From a virus, in IMG/VR virus record IMGVR_UViG_3300048033_000815, positions 1 to 42,717 of that record: DNA of 42,717 bases; one strand, given 5' to 3'. A program made the position numbers and the translations under genes. Shown one piece after another: positions 36,071 through 42,717 of the stretch. Under the pieces are notes generated by a model, which saw only the letters and a list, made by a program, of their open reading frames with translations, was not told the origin of the DNA and ran no database searches. Positions within the stretch are counted from its first letter, which is position 1. The number at the start of each line of letters is the position of its first letter.

Positions 36071-38183
36071 TTTTAAGCTTCCCGTAATTAACCATCAGGT
36101 AGCCCTCTGGCCCCTCAATTACCGTGTCAGGATGTGTCTTCTGAACTTCCTGTGCGATCACGCCCATGGTCGGATACTTGTCGTAGCCGATTTCCTTGGC
36201 TGTGTCGTTCCAATCCCATGTATAGAACTGGACGCCGTTGAGTGTGTCATAGGGCTGAATGTTTTCTTTAAGTCGTACATCAGAAGCACCTGCAGCGGCT
36301 GCAGCAATTTGAATACCGCCGCCCAGAAGCGTATCAAAGAGGCTTGCCTTCTGTGGTGTTGCAGCCTGTGCTTGCATCTCACCTAATAGAAGGCGAAGCT
36401 CAAACTCTTCTTCACTAACCGCACCCTTGAACAAGTAATCCAAGGTGCTGTCTGTACGATCCCAGACCCGGTTGAGACCCTCTTGCGACAGATCTAGAAT
36501 GTTTTTGGTGTCTGCAGCCGCTGCATCATAAGCCATCTGAGTATTGGTGGTTGCAACTGTCTGCCGCCACTGGGCGTTAGATTCATCCACAGCATATTGC
36601 ATCTTTGAGTAGAACTGTTGGCGCTCATTTTCCAAAGCCATACGGAACTCAGTGGCATCATTAATCTCGCCAGCATTAAACCTTTTAAGTTCAGATAACA
36701 GGTTAGCGTTAAACTGTTCCACCTGCGTACCAAGCTCAGTGTAGAACTTAGTGAAGTCGTTCTTGCTTTCTGCAGAGAACCTGCGGGTTGCATTCTCTTG
36801 TTGTGTATCCTCAAGCAAAACCTGCACACGGGCCTGCGTGTTGACCATAAAGGCCTGTTGTTCGTTGGTAAGGTTAGACAGGTCCATTTCTAAGAATGAT
36901 TTAGCATTCTGTACCGCTGCATTCTCACGGGCATCTAAGTTAGCTAAATCGAAGTTGGACAGAACCGTCGCTTTGTTGATGATAGCCTGTTGCTTGTTGT
37001 CTAGGTTTTTAACAGTGAGTGTTTGAAAGAACTGCGCCTCTTGCTGTGCAATTGGCAGGCTTGCTTCCATCAGAGCGGTAGCCATAGCCGCTGTGGCTGC
37101 AGTACCGGTCATGCCGCTGAATGTAATTGTACGCCCTACTGCACGGGCCTGTGCTTGCGCCCATGCAGGGATCTTAGGTTCACCGTCAGAGCCAACAAAA
37201 GCATCGGCCAGCATCTCAAGCTGTCCGGTTACGGTAGACTTTGTATCTACATAGTTTCCTTCGCCCAAATTCTGCGCCATGAGCTTACCGGAAACGGTTC
37301 GTGTATCAATTACTTGGCTAAACTTCTGTGCGGCGTAGTCATTTAGGGCTTCGCCTGTTTGGTTTGCTGTGCCATCAGCGTTAATACCTGTAGCAGAACC
37401 CTCCATGTCCAGCGTGTAGCCTTCTGCATCCACTAGATTAGCATCACGGACCTCACCTGTGGCAGCGTCCATAATAAACTGTGGGTTATCCATGCGATCA
37501 GATGCAGTAGCTGTGGTGAACGATGCAGGGTCTACTGCGGTGGGGCTGCTAACTGGTGCAATACCAGAGACCGTCTGAGGTAGATACTTCTCAAGCCCCT
37601 TGAGGGCGTAGTTAGGATTACTAGGATCTAGTAGTGTTCCTGCAGTAGCTGGGTCTAGGTTTGGAATAATGTCAGAAAGGTTAATACCCTTTGCATCCAG
37701 AAATGCTTTAGGGTCTGCAAGCATCGCTTGGATTTCTTCGTTGGACGCAACCACACCAGAATCCACAAGCATTTTAGCTATACCCTCAGAGGACAAAGCA
37801 CCGGGGGCAGCCTCTTCGCCTGCCTGATCTGCATCTGCCGCAGTCTGCGCAGAAGAACCGCCCTGCTTTTTATCATTATCATCATCATGCTCAGTAGGGT
37901 TTGGGTCAATTATTGCTGTGCCACTGCCAAAAATGTCTTTAATGTCACCAACAGCGTCAGAAAACGTGTAGTCTTCTCCGTGTCCTGCAGACTTATCACC
38001 AACAGATTTATTTTTCTGGTTGGTATCCGTAGAGTTCATTGCCCCACCAGAAATAATCGTATTGGTATCAGTGTTTACCAGATTACCGCCTTGATATTCC
38101 GTGTTATTGCCCGTCGTAGTTACATTAGCCAAGCTTTCAGTAAAGCTGTTGCCGCCACCAAAGGTATCTGCCCATAAACCCAT
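36060..38183 (-). CDS. virion protein with C-terminal S74 self-cleaving chaperone domain
   Basis: 707 residues. The end, starting SDVRLKENIQPYD at about residue 634, is a Peptidase_S74 intramolecular chaperone: the Ser-Asp at the cleavage point and the Lys of RLKEN form the dyad used for self-cleavage in endosialidases and tail fibres. VIAQEVQ and YLMVNYGKL complete the domain. Cleavage would release about 74 residues after trimer folding. Upstream is a low-complexity Asn/Asp/Gly N terminus and helical middle (NLDARENAAVQNAKSFLEM). Between spanin and core genes, so it may be a trimeric tail or internal protein rather than a fibre. Confidence 0.8.
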   Translation of the reverse strand: MGLWADTFGGGNSFTESLANVTTTGNNTEYQGGNLVNTDTNTIISGGAMNSTDTNQKNKSVGDKSAGHGEDYTFSDAVGDIKDIFGSGTAIIDPNPTEHDDDNDKKQGGSSAQTAADADQAGEEAAPGALSSEGIAKMLVDSGVVASNEEIQAMLADPKAFLDAKGINLSDIIPNLDPATAGTLLDPSNPNYALKGLEKYLPQTVSGIAPVSSPTAVDPASFTTATASDRMDNPQFIMDAATGEVRDANLVDAEGYTLDMEGSATGINADGTANQTGEALNDYAAQKFSQVIDTRTVSGKLMAQNLGEGNYVDTKSTVTGQLEMLADAFVGSDGEPKIPAWAQAQARAVGRTITFSGMTGTAATAAMATALMEASLPIAQQEAQFFQTLTVKNLDNKQQAIINKATVLSNFDLANLDARENAAVQNAKSFLEMDLSNLTNEQQAFMVNTQARVQVLLEDTQQENATRRFSAESKNDFTKFYTELGTQVEQFNANLLSELKRFNAGEINDATEFRMALENERQQFYSKMQYAVDESNAQWRQTVATTNTQMAYDAAAADTKNILDLSQEGLNRVWDRTDSTLDYLFKGAVSEEEFELRLLLGEMQAQAATPQKASLFDTLLGGGIQIAAAAAGASDVRLKENIQPYDTLNGVQFYTWDWNDTAKEIGYDKYPTMGVIAQEVQKTHPDTVIEGPEGYLMVNYGKLKNEI

Positions 38184-38428
38184 TAGATCTTATCCTTTTC
38201 TTCTTCACATCTGCGGATACGATCTCGCAAGTAGATGTAGTTTTTTACAGCCTCATCTATTGCCGTAGCATCGGCAGGAAGGCTCTCTAATTCATTGGCT
38301 AATTGGGCATTGAACCGGTCATCATACTGCTTGATTTGCGGGCAGTATATTTCGAGTTGGGTTCTATAAACCGTTTGAGCGCAGCCGGTCAGTGATAGAC
38401 TTGCGATCAGTAAGATTGTCGCTTTCAT
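38183..38428 (-). CDS. o-spanin (Rz1-like lipoprotein)
   Basis: 81 residues from ATG 38428. The N terminus MKATILLIASLSLTGCAQ is a lipoprotein signal with lipobox LTGC, cut before the Cys and attached to the outer membrane. The short helical rest would meet the i-spanin across the periplasm to fuse the membranes at lysis. It overlaps the i-spanin gene by 65 bases in another frame. Ends in TAATG with the S74 gene. Confidence 0.85.
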   Translation of the reverse strand: MKATILLIASLSLTGCAQTVYRTQLEIYCPQIKQYDDRFNAQLANELESLPADATAIDEAVKNYIYLRDRIRRCEEEKDKI

Positions 38429-38606
38429 TTTCAGACATCGCCTTATAAAAATCAGCCGCCTTTTGTTGCGCCTGTAGTTCATCCGTCAGAACTTTATTCT
38501 TCTCTTTTGCCCGTCCTTTAATCTGCCCAAAGACGTAAATAATGGGCAGAGCAAGGGCCAAGGTGGCTATGATGTAAGTCTTCACTTTGCCGAAGATACT
38601 AAACAT
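38364..38606 (-). CDS. i-spanin (Rz-like)
   Basis: 80 residues from ATG 38606, which lies in the end of the endolysin gene. MFSIFGKVKTYIIATLALAL is one inner-membrane helix, then a periplasmic coiled coil (GRAKEKNKVLTDELQAQQKA). Position next to endolysin and overlap with the lipoprotein gene identify it as the inner-membrane spanin. Confidence 0.82.
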   Translation of the reverse strand: MFSIFGKVKTYIIATLALALPIIYVFGQIKGRAKEKNKVLTDELQAQQKAADFYKAMSENESDNLTDRKSITDRLRSNGL

Positions 38607-39333
38607 CAACCCCGTCCTTTTGATCCTTCCACCGTGCGTATGCAGCCAGAGCGATACCGGCGATTGCACAGAGTAGGAAAACGGTCTTTAGGCTGTCAGC
38701 GTAGGCTACAAGCCCCTGTAGCTGTCCTGCCATTTCGTTCAGGCCGGTAGCTGCACCAGCAATACCTACACCGGCCATCGTCTTAGATTTACCTAGAGGT
38801 TTCTTGTCTTGTGCTGCAGGCTTCTGTGCCATTGGTACATCAACGTCATCGCTAGGTAGCTGTGCGTCCAATGTGAACAACGCTGCCTCTGCAGAACGGC
38901 GGCGTGTGAGGCCGGTAAGAGGCTGAAGTTTGCCACCAACCCGTGCCTTGTTCCAGCGCATCAATTGCGCCGGTACTGCAGAATAATCTCCAGCATTTAA
39001 TTTCTTCCTCAGAGTAGATCCTGAGAAGGCACCACTACCAAGGTTGAATACGAACGACACTAGAGCGTCGAACTGGTACTGCGTTAAAGGTACATCTACC
39101 AGACGCTTAACATCGGCCTCGTAGATCTTCATGTCTTGCCGCAAAAGGTCTTCTGCCTCTTGCTTTGTAAGACGCATATTCTTCTTAACACCTTTAGTGT
39201 GGCCGTAGCCGATGGAGAGAATATTAGCCGGACAACGATATGGGACTACCATACCGTCTGGTCCTACTTTGTGCAGACCCTCAAACTTCTTGATTAAGTT
39301 AAGGCCTTGGTCAGAGATTGATTTAGGATGCAT
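38599..39333 (-). CDS. endolysin, GH24-type lysozyme with C-terminal membrane segment
   Basis: 244 residues from ATG 39333 (GAGG 8 bases upstream). KKFEGLHK holds the catalytic Glu18; YRCPANILSIGYGHT follows the CPAG/IGYGHT pattern with Cys in the position usually Asp, and Ser in place of the usual Thr before IGYGH. LVSFVFNLGSGAF and LTRRRSAEAALF complete the fold (to about 165). A Lys-rich linker follows and then one hydrophobic helix near 217-236 (VFLLCAIAGIALAAYARW). A C-terminal anchor on an endolysin is unusual; SAR endolysins have it at the N terminus. Confidence 0.88.
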   Translation of the reverse strand: MHPKSISDQGLNLIKKFEGLHKVGPDGMVVPYRCPANILSIGYGHTKGVKKNMRLTKQEAEDLLRQDMKIYEADVKRLVDVPLTQYQFDALVSFVFNLGSGAFSGSTLRKKLNAGDYSAVPAQLMRWNKARVGGKLQPLTGLTRRRSAEAALFTLDAQLPSDDVDVPMAQKPAAQDKKPLGKSKTMAGVGIAGAATGLNEMAGQLQGLVAYADSLKTVFLLCAIAGIALAAYARWKDQKDGVDV

Positions 39334-39343
39334 TATGTTTACC

Positions 39344-40756
39344 TCACGTTGCCGTCGAGGCAAAAGGCTGAGACCCGGTCATAATGCCGGGGCTAGAAGC
39401 TCCGCCGTAACCCATCTGATCCATCTGGCCCATTAGCTGATCAATATTTATACGGCTACGGTCTGTAATTTGGCCCTGTGCGCTAAACGTGGCAATATTC
39501 AGATTGTTATTTGTATCAAATCCACGCTGCGTGACGCTACCATTTTCGTTATTAGATTGCGGGATCAAACGACCTTCGCCGTCAAAACTGTCTGCTAATT
39601 TTGCGTATTCCATTGTCAAAGCTGGGTCCATATTTTGGCCTTCAGCTAGGATCACTTCCCTAATAGTAGACAGCCTCTGAAGCATGTCCTGCTTGGTCTG
39701 TTGCTGTCCCGCTGTCTGCGCCTGAACCCCAGAACTAATTTGTTTAAAAGCAGCACCGAAGTTGGTGACCATGTTATCTTGATTCCGCATTGTTTGCTCG
39801 GTGTTACGAGCAATAGAATCGTTTTGCTGGGAGGTTGCATCGAAGTTACGATTTAGATCGTCACGAACCTGCCCGAAACCTCCGGTGACTTGATTTACAA
39901 GGTCAGCTCGTGCTTGGGTCGCAAGCGTAGTATCGTCGGTATACTCAGAGCGGAAGTCAGAAAAGTTATCCTGCAAGCCGCCTACTGAACTTTGAATATT
40001 AGCCTGACCATCGGCCAACCCACCGTAGTAAGTATTTGCTCGATCAGACATGCCCTCTAAATATTGTTGCAGGCTTGTTTGACCCCCAAGTACATTAGCA
40101 GAGAGGTCCGTAATGCTCTGGTTCTGTGTATCAAACTGTGTGTTTACATTATTGTTAACCGAAGCAAACCCCGTGTTCAGGTTGTCGTCTACCGCATCAA
40201 AACGGTTTGTCATATTACCAGACAGATCCGAAACGCTGTTCTGTATGTTTGTCTGGCCCTCTGAAACATCGTTAAAGGATTGGTTCATGTCGCTGAAGCC
40301 AGAGTTTACAGAACCTTGTACGCCGGACAAGTTGCTATTCACAGTAGCAAATCCAGTGTCAGTCACACCTTCGAGGCTACCAATGCGGTTTTCAATGCCA
40401 GAGGTGTCTACTGTTTGGTTGACCACCTGTGTCTGCGGTATAGAAGCGATCTGATTACTAAGGTTGCTCTGACCCGTGGAAAGGCTGTTTTGATTAGACA
40501 ACATAGTATCCTGATTGCCCATCATCGTATCTTGATTGCCCGTCATCGTGGCTTGGTTGCCAGTGATTGTCTCACCCACAGCCGCAGTTTCTGCAAAACC
40601 GGCATTAGTGTTCTCGTTAACAGCGGTCACGCCGCCCTGAACACTTTCGTCCACTTGTGCCGCAGTAGCACCACCGCCACCGCCCTTATACGCAATCAGA
40701 CCAGAAGCCCGTGGGTGTAGATACCGATAGGGCATAAAAGGGTTATACAGTTGCAT
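39344..40756 (-). CDS. repeat-rich, Asn/Gln/Gly-rich protein
   Basis: 470 residues. Residues 65-91 hold four tandem heptads of GNQDTM type (GNQATMT, GNQDTMM and so on). Residues 120-330 are degenerate repeats with GFxxVNxNL and SVxDLSGN themes, suggesting an extended fibrous or coiled-coil trimer. The end has LMGQMDQMGYGG. No enzyme motif. Position between the GNAT-like and endolysin genes suggests a tail or internal virion fibrous protein. GGAG lies 6 bases before ATG 40756. Confidence 0.6.
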   Translation of the reverse strand: MQLYNPFMPYRYLHPRASGLIAYKGGGGGATAAQVDESVQGGVTAVNENTNAGFAETAAVGETITGNQATMTGNQDTMMGNQDTMLSNQNSLSTGQSNLSNQIASIPQTQVVNQTVDTSGIENRIGSLEGVTDTGFATVNSNLSGVQGSVNSGFSDMNQSFNDVSEGQTNIQNSVSDLSGNMTNRFDAVDDNLNTGFASVNNNVNTQFDTQNQSITDLSANVLGGQTSLQQYLEGMSDRANTYYGGLADGQANIQSSVGGLQDNFSDFRSEYTDDTTLATQARADLVNQVTGGFGQVRDDLNRNFDATSQQNDSIARNTEQTMRNQDNMVTNFGAAFKQISSGVQAQTAGQQQTKQDMLQRLSTIREVILAEGQNMDPALTMEYAKLADSFDGEGRLIPQSNNENGSVTQRGFDTNNNLNIATFSAQGQITDRSRINIDQLMGQMDQMGYGGASSPGIMTGSQPFASTAT

Positions 40757-41212
40757 CTAAATCTCCATGTCGAATACATAATATTGAGTTTTGTATTTGT
40801 TGCCTTGCCTAGAACTGAGCGTCTGAAGGCGTCTTAACCAGCCCTTGCGCCCCCATACCTGAAGATGCGAACAGCCGTTCTTTTTGGCAAAGTCCTCAAA
40901 CAATCTGTGATCTGCTTCGACCTGCTTGAGTGAAACACCGTTAGTGGTGTTGGTGATAATCTGACACGTTTTTACGTTCTTCTGCGTCAAAAATCTAAGG
41001 GTTGTTGTGCAGACTATCTTGCTATCCGGGTCCAGCGTGATCCACACAAAGACTGTGCCATTGATGGCGTCCTTGAAGAGATCAAATACAGACATCTCAT
41101 CGATCCCGTGGGACAGTGCTTTGTCTATGTCGCCTTGTATGGAAGGCCATACATGTAAAACTTCTGGGGGTGTTAGCAGGACAGTCCGAAACTCAGGGGT
41201 TTCTTCTGTCAT
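40757..41212 (-). CDS. GNAT-like acetyltransferase-fold protein
   Basis: 151 residues. FVWITLDPDSKIVCTTTLRF, ADHRLFEDFAKKNGCSHLQV and WGRKGWLRRL follow the acetyltransferase-like proteins seen in structural clusters of marine phages. The acetyl-CoA loop is poorly conserved, so activity is doubtful. Its stop touches the start of the 470-residue gene. A promoter candidate lies upstream at 41246-41274. Confidence 0.55.
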   Translation of the reverse strand: MTEETPEFRTVLLTPPEVLHVWPSIQGDIDKALSHGIDEMSVFDLFKDAINGTVFVWITLDPDSKIVCTTTLRFLTQKNVKTCQIITNTTNGVSLKQVEADHRLFEDFAKKNGCSHLQVWGRKGWLRRLQTLSSRQGNKYKTQYYVFDMEI

Positions 41213-41245
41213 CGGTGCCTAAACTGATTGGTAATACTATGTAAA

Positions 41246-41274
41246 AGTTTAGCACTTAGTTGGTGTATTAGCAA
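41246..41274 (-). promoter_or_regulatory. candidate internal late promoter
   Basis: Minus strand TTGCTA (41274-41269), exactly 17 bases, TAAACT (41251-41246), in the only sizeable gap (80 bp) of the right-hand late operon. The spacer contains the reverse of AGCACTTAGTT, related to the shared element. It could boost the GNAT-like, endolysin, spanin and core genes. Confidence 0.45.
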
Positions 41275-41292
41275 GCGTTAATTAAAGGCAGT

Positions 41293-41808
41293 TTATGGTT
41301 TAGTAGGCCAATCAGAATCTTCAAGGAACGGCCAGTTACTGTTACCAGAAAGGTCTCTAAGGTTTGTTCTGTAGGTAGACCATAAAGCTTTTAGATCGTC
41401 AGTTAACGGAGTGTCAGCCGCTTGCGTCCAATCACTTTCCATCAAGAGGGTGTTCCGCTTGCTTCGGGTTATGCTTGCTTCGATCTCAAAAACCTCTGGA
41501 AATTCAGGGGCAACCTCCACAGCTTCTTCATCTGGAGTCGTTGGGATAGACAACGCACCCTTAGATTCAGATTTTAAAAGATTCTGATTCGCTATCACAA
41601 ATGCTTCAACCATTTCTTCTGTAGTAAATCTAAAAACAGGTGAAGTCATTGATAAGAAATCAAAGTTAGGAATCTTGATGTGACTGCTTGCAACAAACGT
41701 ATTAGGCGTGAAGTCGCTATCGCTATCAGTTACCTCCTCTGGTGATTGGGAGCCAAAAACCAAAGTAGAAGTCAAGTCATCATGTATGGTTAATTGATAC
41801 TCGTGCAT
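41293..41808 (-). CDS. tail assembly chaperone-like protein
   Basis: 171 residues. The last 57 (RNTLLMESDWTQAADTPLT, LWSTYRTNLRDLSG, WPTKP) are the Phage_tail_APC pattern: RxxLLxxSDW, pLT, WxxYRxxLRdl, WPxKP. Such proteins occur beside tail-fibre genes and are thought to help fibre assembly or attachment. The first 110 residues are variable and probably adapted to the neighbouring fibre. Coupled to the 89-residue gene by TAATG. Confidence 0.78.
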   Translation of the reverse strand: MHEYQLTIHDDLTSTLVFGSQSPEEVTDSDSDFTPNTFVASSHIKIPNFDFLSMTSPVFRFTTEEMVEAFVIANQNLLKSESKGALSIPTTPDEEAVEVAPEFPEVFEIEASITRSKRNTLLMESDWTQAADTPLTDDLKALWSTYRTNLRDLSGNSNWPFLEDSDWPTKP

Positions 41809-42077
41809 TACTTTTCAACCCCCACTAACATAGTAGTGCCGCTGTTGTCAGCCTTAATTACATCGCCCCCGTTTAAGGTGATAGGTAGATAGGCATGTTG
41901 AAAATAGCTGCTGTGATAGGGCCAAATCAGTTGAGTCCCGTTAATATAACCGGGTCCCGTACTACTGTTATTCCACAGATGCCCTTCAAAAGTTTTCCCG
42001 GCCGGGACCGTATACATGACTGCCTGCGATGATCCTGTCTTTGCGATGGTAGTGCCGCTTCCTGCTGATAAAGCCAT
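41808..42077 (-). CDS. 89-residue beta-rich tail accessory protein
   Basis: AAGGAGG lies 5 bases before ATG, one of the strongest ribosome binding sites of the late operon. The sequence (AVMYTVPAGKTFEGHLWNN, LPITLNGGDVIKADNSGTT) is Gly/Ser/Thr-rich beta structure like small receptor-binding or decoration domains. Between a fibre-like gene and the tail chaperone; probably part of the fibre tip. Confidence 0.6.
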   Translation of the reverse strand: MALSAGSGTTIAKTGSSQAVMYTVPAGKTFEGHLWNNSSTGPGYINGTQLIWPYHSSYFQHAYLPITLNGGDVIKADNSGTTMLVGVEK

Positions 42078-42090
42078 TATAGCCTCCTTA

Positions 42091-42717
42091 TTATGTTTGT
42101 TCTATTCCGGTGATTGTTACTTTTACATCTGCGTTAGTTAGACCCGCTGCGCTTGCTACAGAGGTAGGAATAGGATGTCCGTAGTGACGCCAAAGATAGC
42201 CAGAGGAACCTCCTTTATTTCCAAATTGAGGGTCTTCAGTATATGAATATTTTAGATTACCTGTTGCATCTAAAGTATACATTACATTGTTTGTATCTCT
42301 GTACCGAACACCACCAGTGGCTGTGTAACCGAGTTGCCCTCCATGAAAGTTTTGATACAGTCCTAGCGCTGTAATGTTATTGTGTTCCGCCCAGTCAGAA
42401 GAAGCTATTTGCTTTCTAGTATTTACGGCAGAAGGGGCTGCTGATCCAGTACTACCTAACATTTCGGACCAAGACCACGGGCCTTTAACCTGTGTAAGAT
42501 TATTAGCTCCATTATGGTAGTATATATACCAAGCATCGTTTGAGTGATCTACTGCCAATACAAAACTACCGTGGGTAAATTGCAGAGCAGCTGGTAGGTG
42601 TGCCTCATAGAATGCACCTGTGATAGTATTCTTGATGTATATAGAGCCAGAGTAGCCGCTACTAGGCATGTAACAATACATATCGTGGTACACACCACCT
42701 CTGGGGTACGAGGAAGT
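42091..42717 (-). CDS. tail-fibre-like protein, 5' end cut by window edge
   Basis: The frame is open to the right edge (208 codons visible). A GTG at 42693 is possible, but the frame continues without a stop, so the true start probably lies outside. Rich in Gly, Ser, Asn, Tyr and Trp with beta-propeller-like or sialidase-like spacing (DHSNDAWYIYYHNGA, WSWSEMLGSTGSA, YLWRHYGHP). No named family. Next to the tail chaperone and accessory protein, so a host-recognition fibre is likely. Confidence 0.6.
   Translation of the reverse strand, partial: TSSYPRGGVYHDMYCYMPSSGYSGSIYIKNTITGAFYEAHLPAALQFTHGSFVLAVDHSNDAWYIYYHNGANNLTQVKGPWSWSEMLGSTGSAAPSAVNTRKQIASSDWAEHNNITALGLYQNFHGGQLGYTATGGVRYRDTNNVMYTLDATGNLKYSYTEDPQFGNKGGSSGYLWRHYGHPIPTSVASAAGLTNADVKVTITGIEQT

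Overview
The window is most of the genome of a tailed marine bacteriophage, probably a podovirus (separate internal virion proteins, no tape-measure or sheath genes seen) that infects an alphaproteobacterium. Three observations point there. The DNA polymerase A has a DnaJ-type CxxCxGxG zinc finger inserted in it, the hallmark described for SAR116 phage HMO-2011 and its relatives. A 43-bp piece at 15641-15683 matches the 3' half of an alphaproteobacterial-type initiator tRNA-Met gene and looks like attP. The phage carries a DUF1127 gene, a family centred on alphaproteobacteria.

Layout. (1) 1-7295, minus strand: head of the late operon, reading leftward from a sigma70-like promoter at 7312-7341: small proteins, TerS-like protein, TerL, portal, small proteins and a SleB-type hydrolase cut by the left edge. 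(2) 7312-8614: a regulatory block with divergent promoters around an inverted repeat, a DUF1127 gene, a zinc-ribbon GIY-YIG protein and one unknown gene. (3) 8621-12543: an accessory island of different base composition, with 10-bp tandem repeats, a CTCTGCGC repeat field, a strong leftward terminator, and nine minus-strand genes (DUF932, Gp88-like, seven unknown small genes), six of them sharing nearly the same 20-nt leader. (4) 12800-28519, plus strand: early and middle genes: integrase, ThyX, attP, primase, DnaB-type helicase, adenine methyltransferase, split PolA, candidate SSB, Cas4/RecB-like nuclease, endonuclease, DUF3310, MazG, cobalamin-dependent RNR, glutaredoxin, nuclease, PhoH and many small proteins. 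(5) 28534-29166: a probable small RNA gene, a minus-strand small gene and regulatory repeats. (6) 29168-42717, minus strand: rest of the late operon: tail-fibre-like genes, tail assembly chaperone, GNAT-like protein, repeat-rich protein, endolysin, overlapping spanins, an S74 self-cleaving protein and two giant internal virion proteins.

No major capsid, scaffold or tail-tube gene was found. A minus-strand gene runs off each end, and the two do not join in frame. So the window is not a closed genome; the missing head and tail genes most likely lie between the right and left ends of a larger circular map.

How it works together: integrase plus attP suggests a temperate or formerly temperate life. 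ThyX, NrdJ, glutaredoxin, MazG and DUF3310 supply nucleotides; primase, helicase, PolA and nucleases replicate and process DNA; the minus arm builds the virion and lyses the cell. An identical 20-bp element in the promoters at 8586-8614 and 13188-13217, with variants elsewhere, may coordinate the arms. No repressor gene was recognised.
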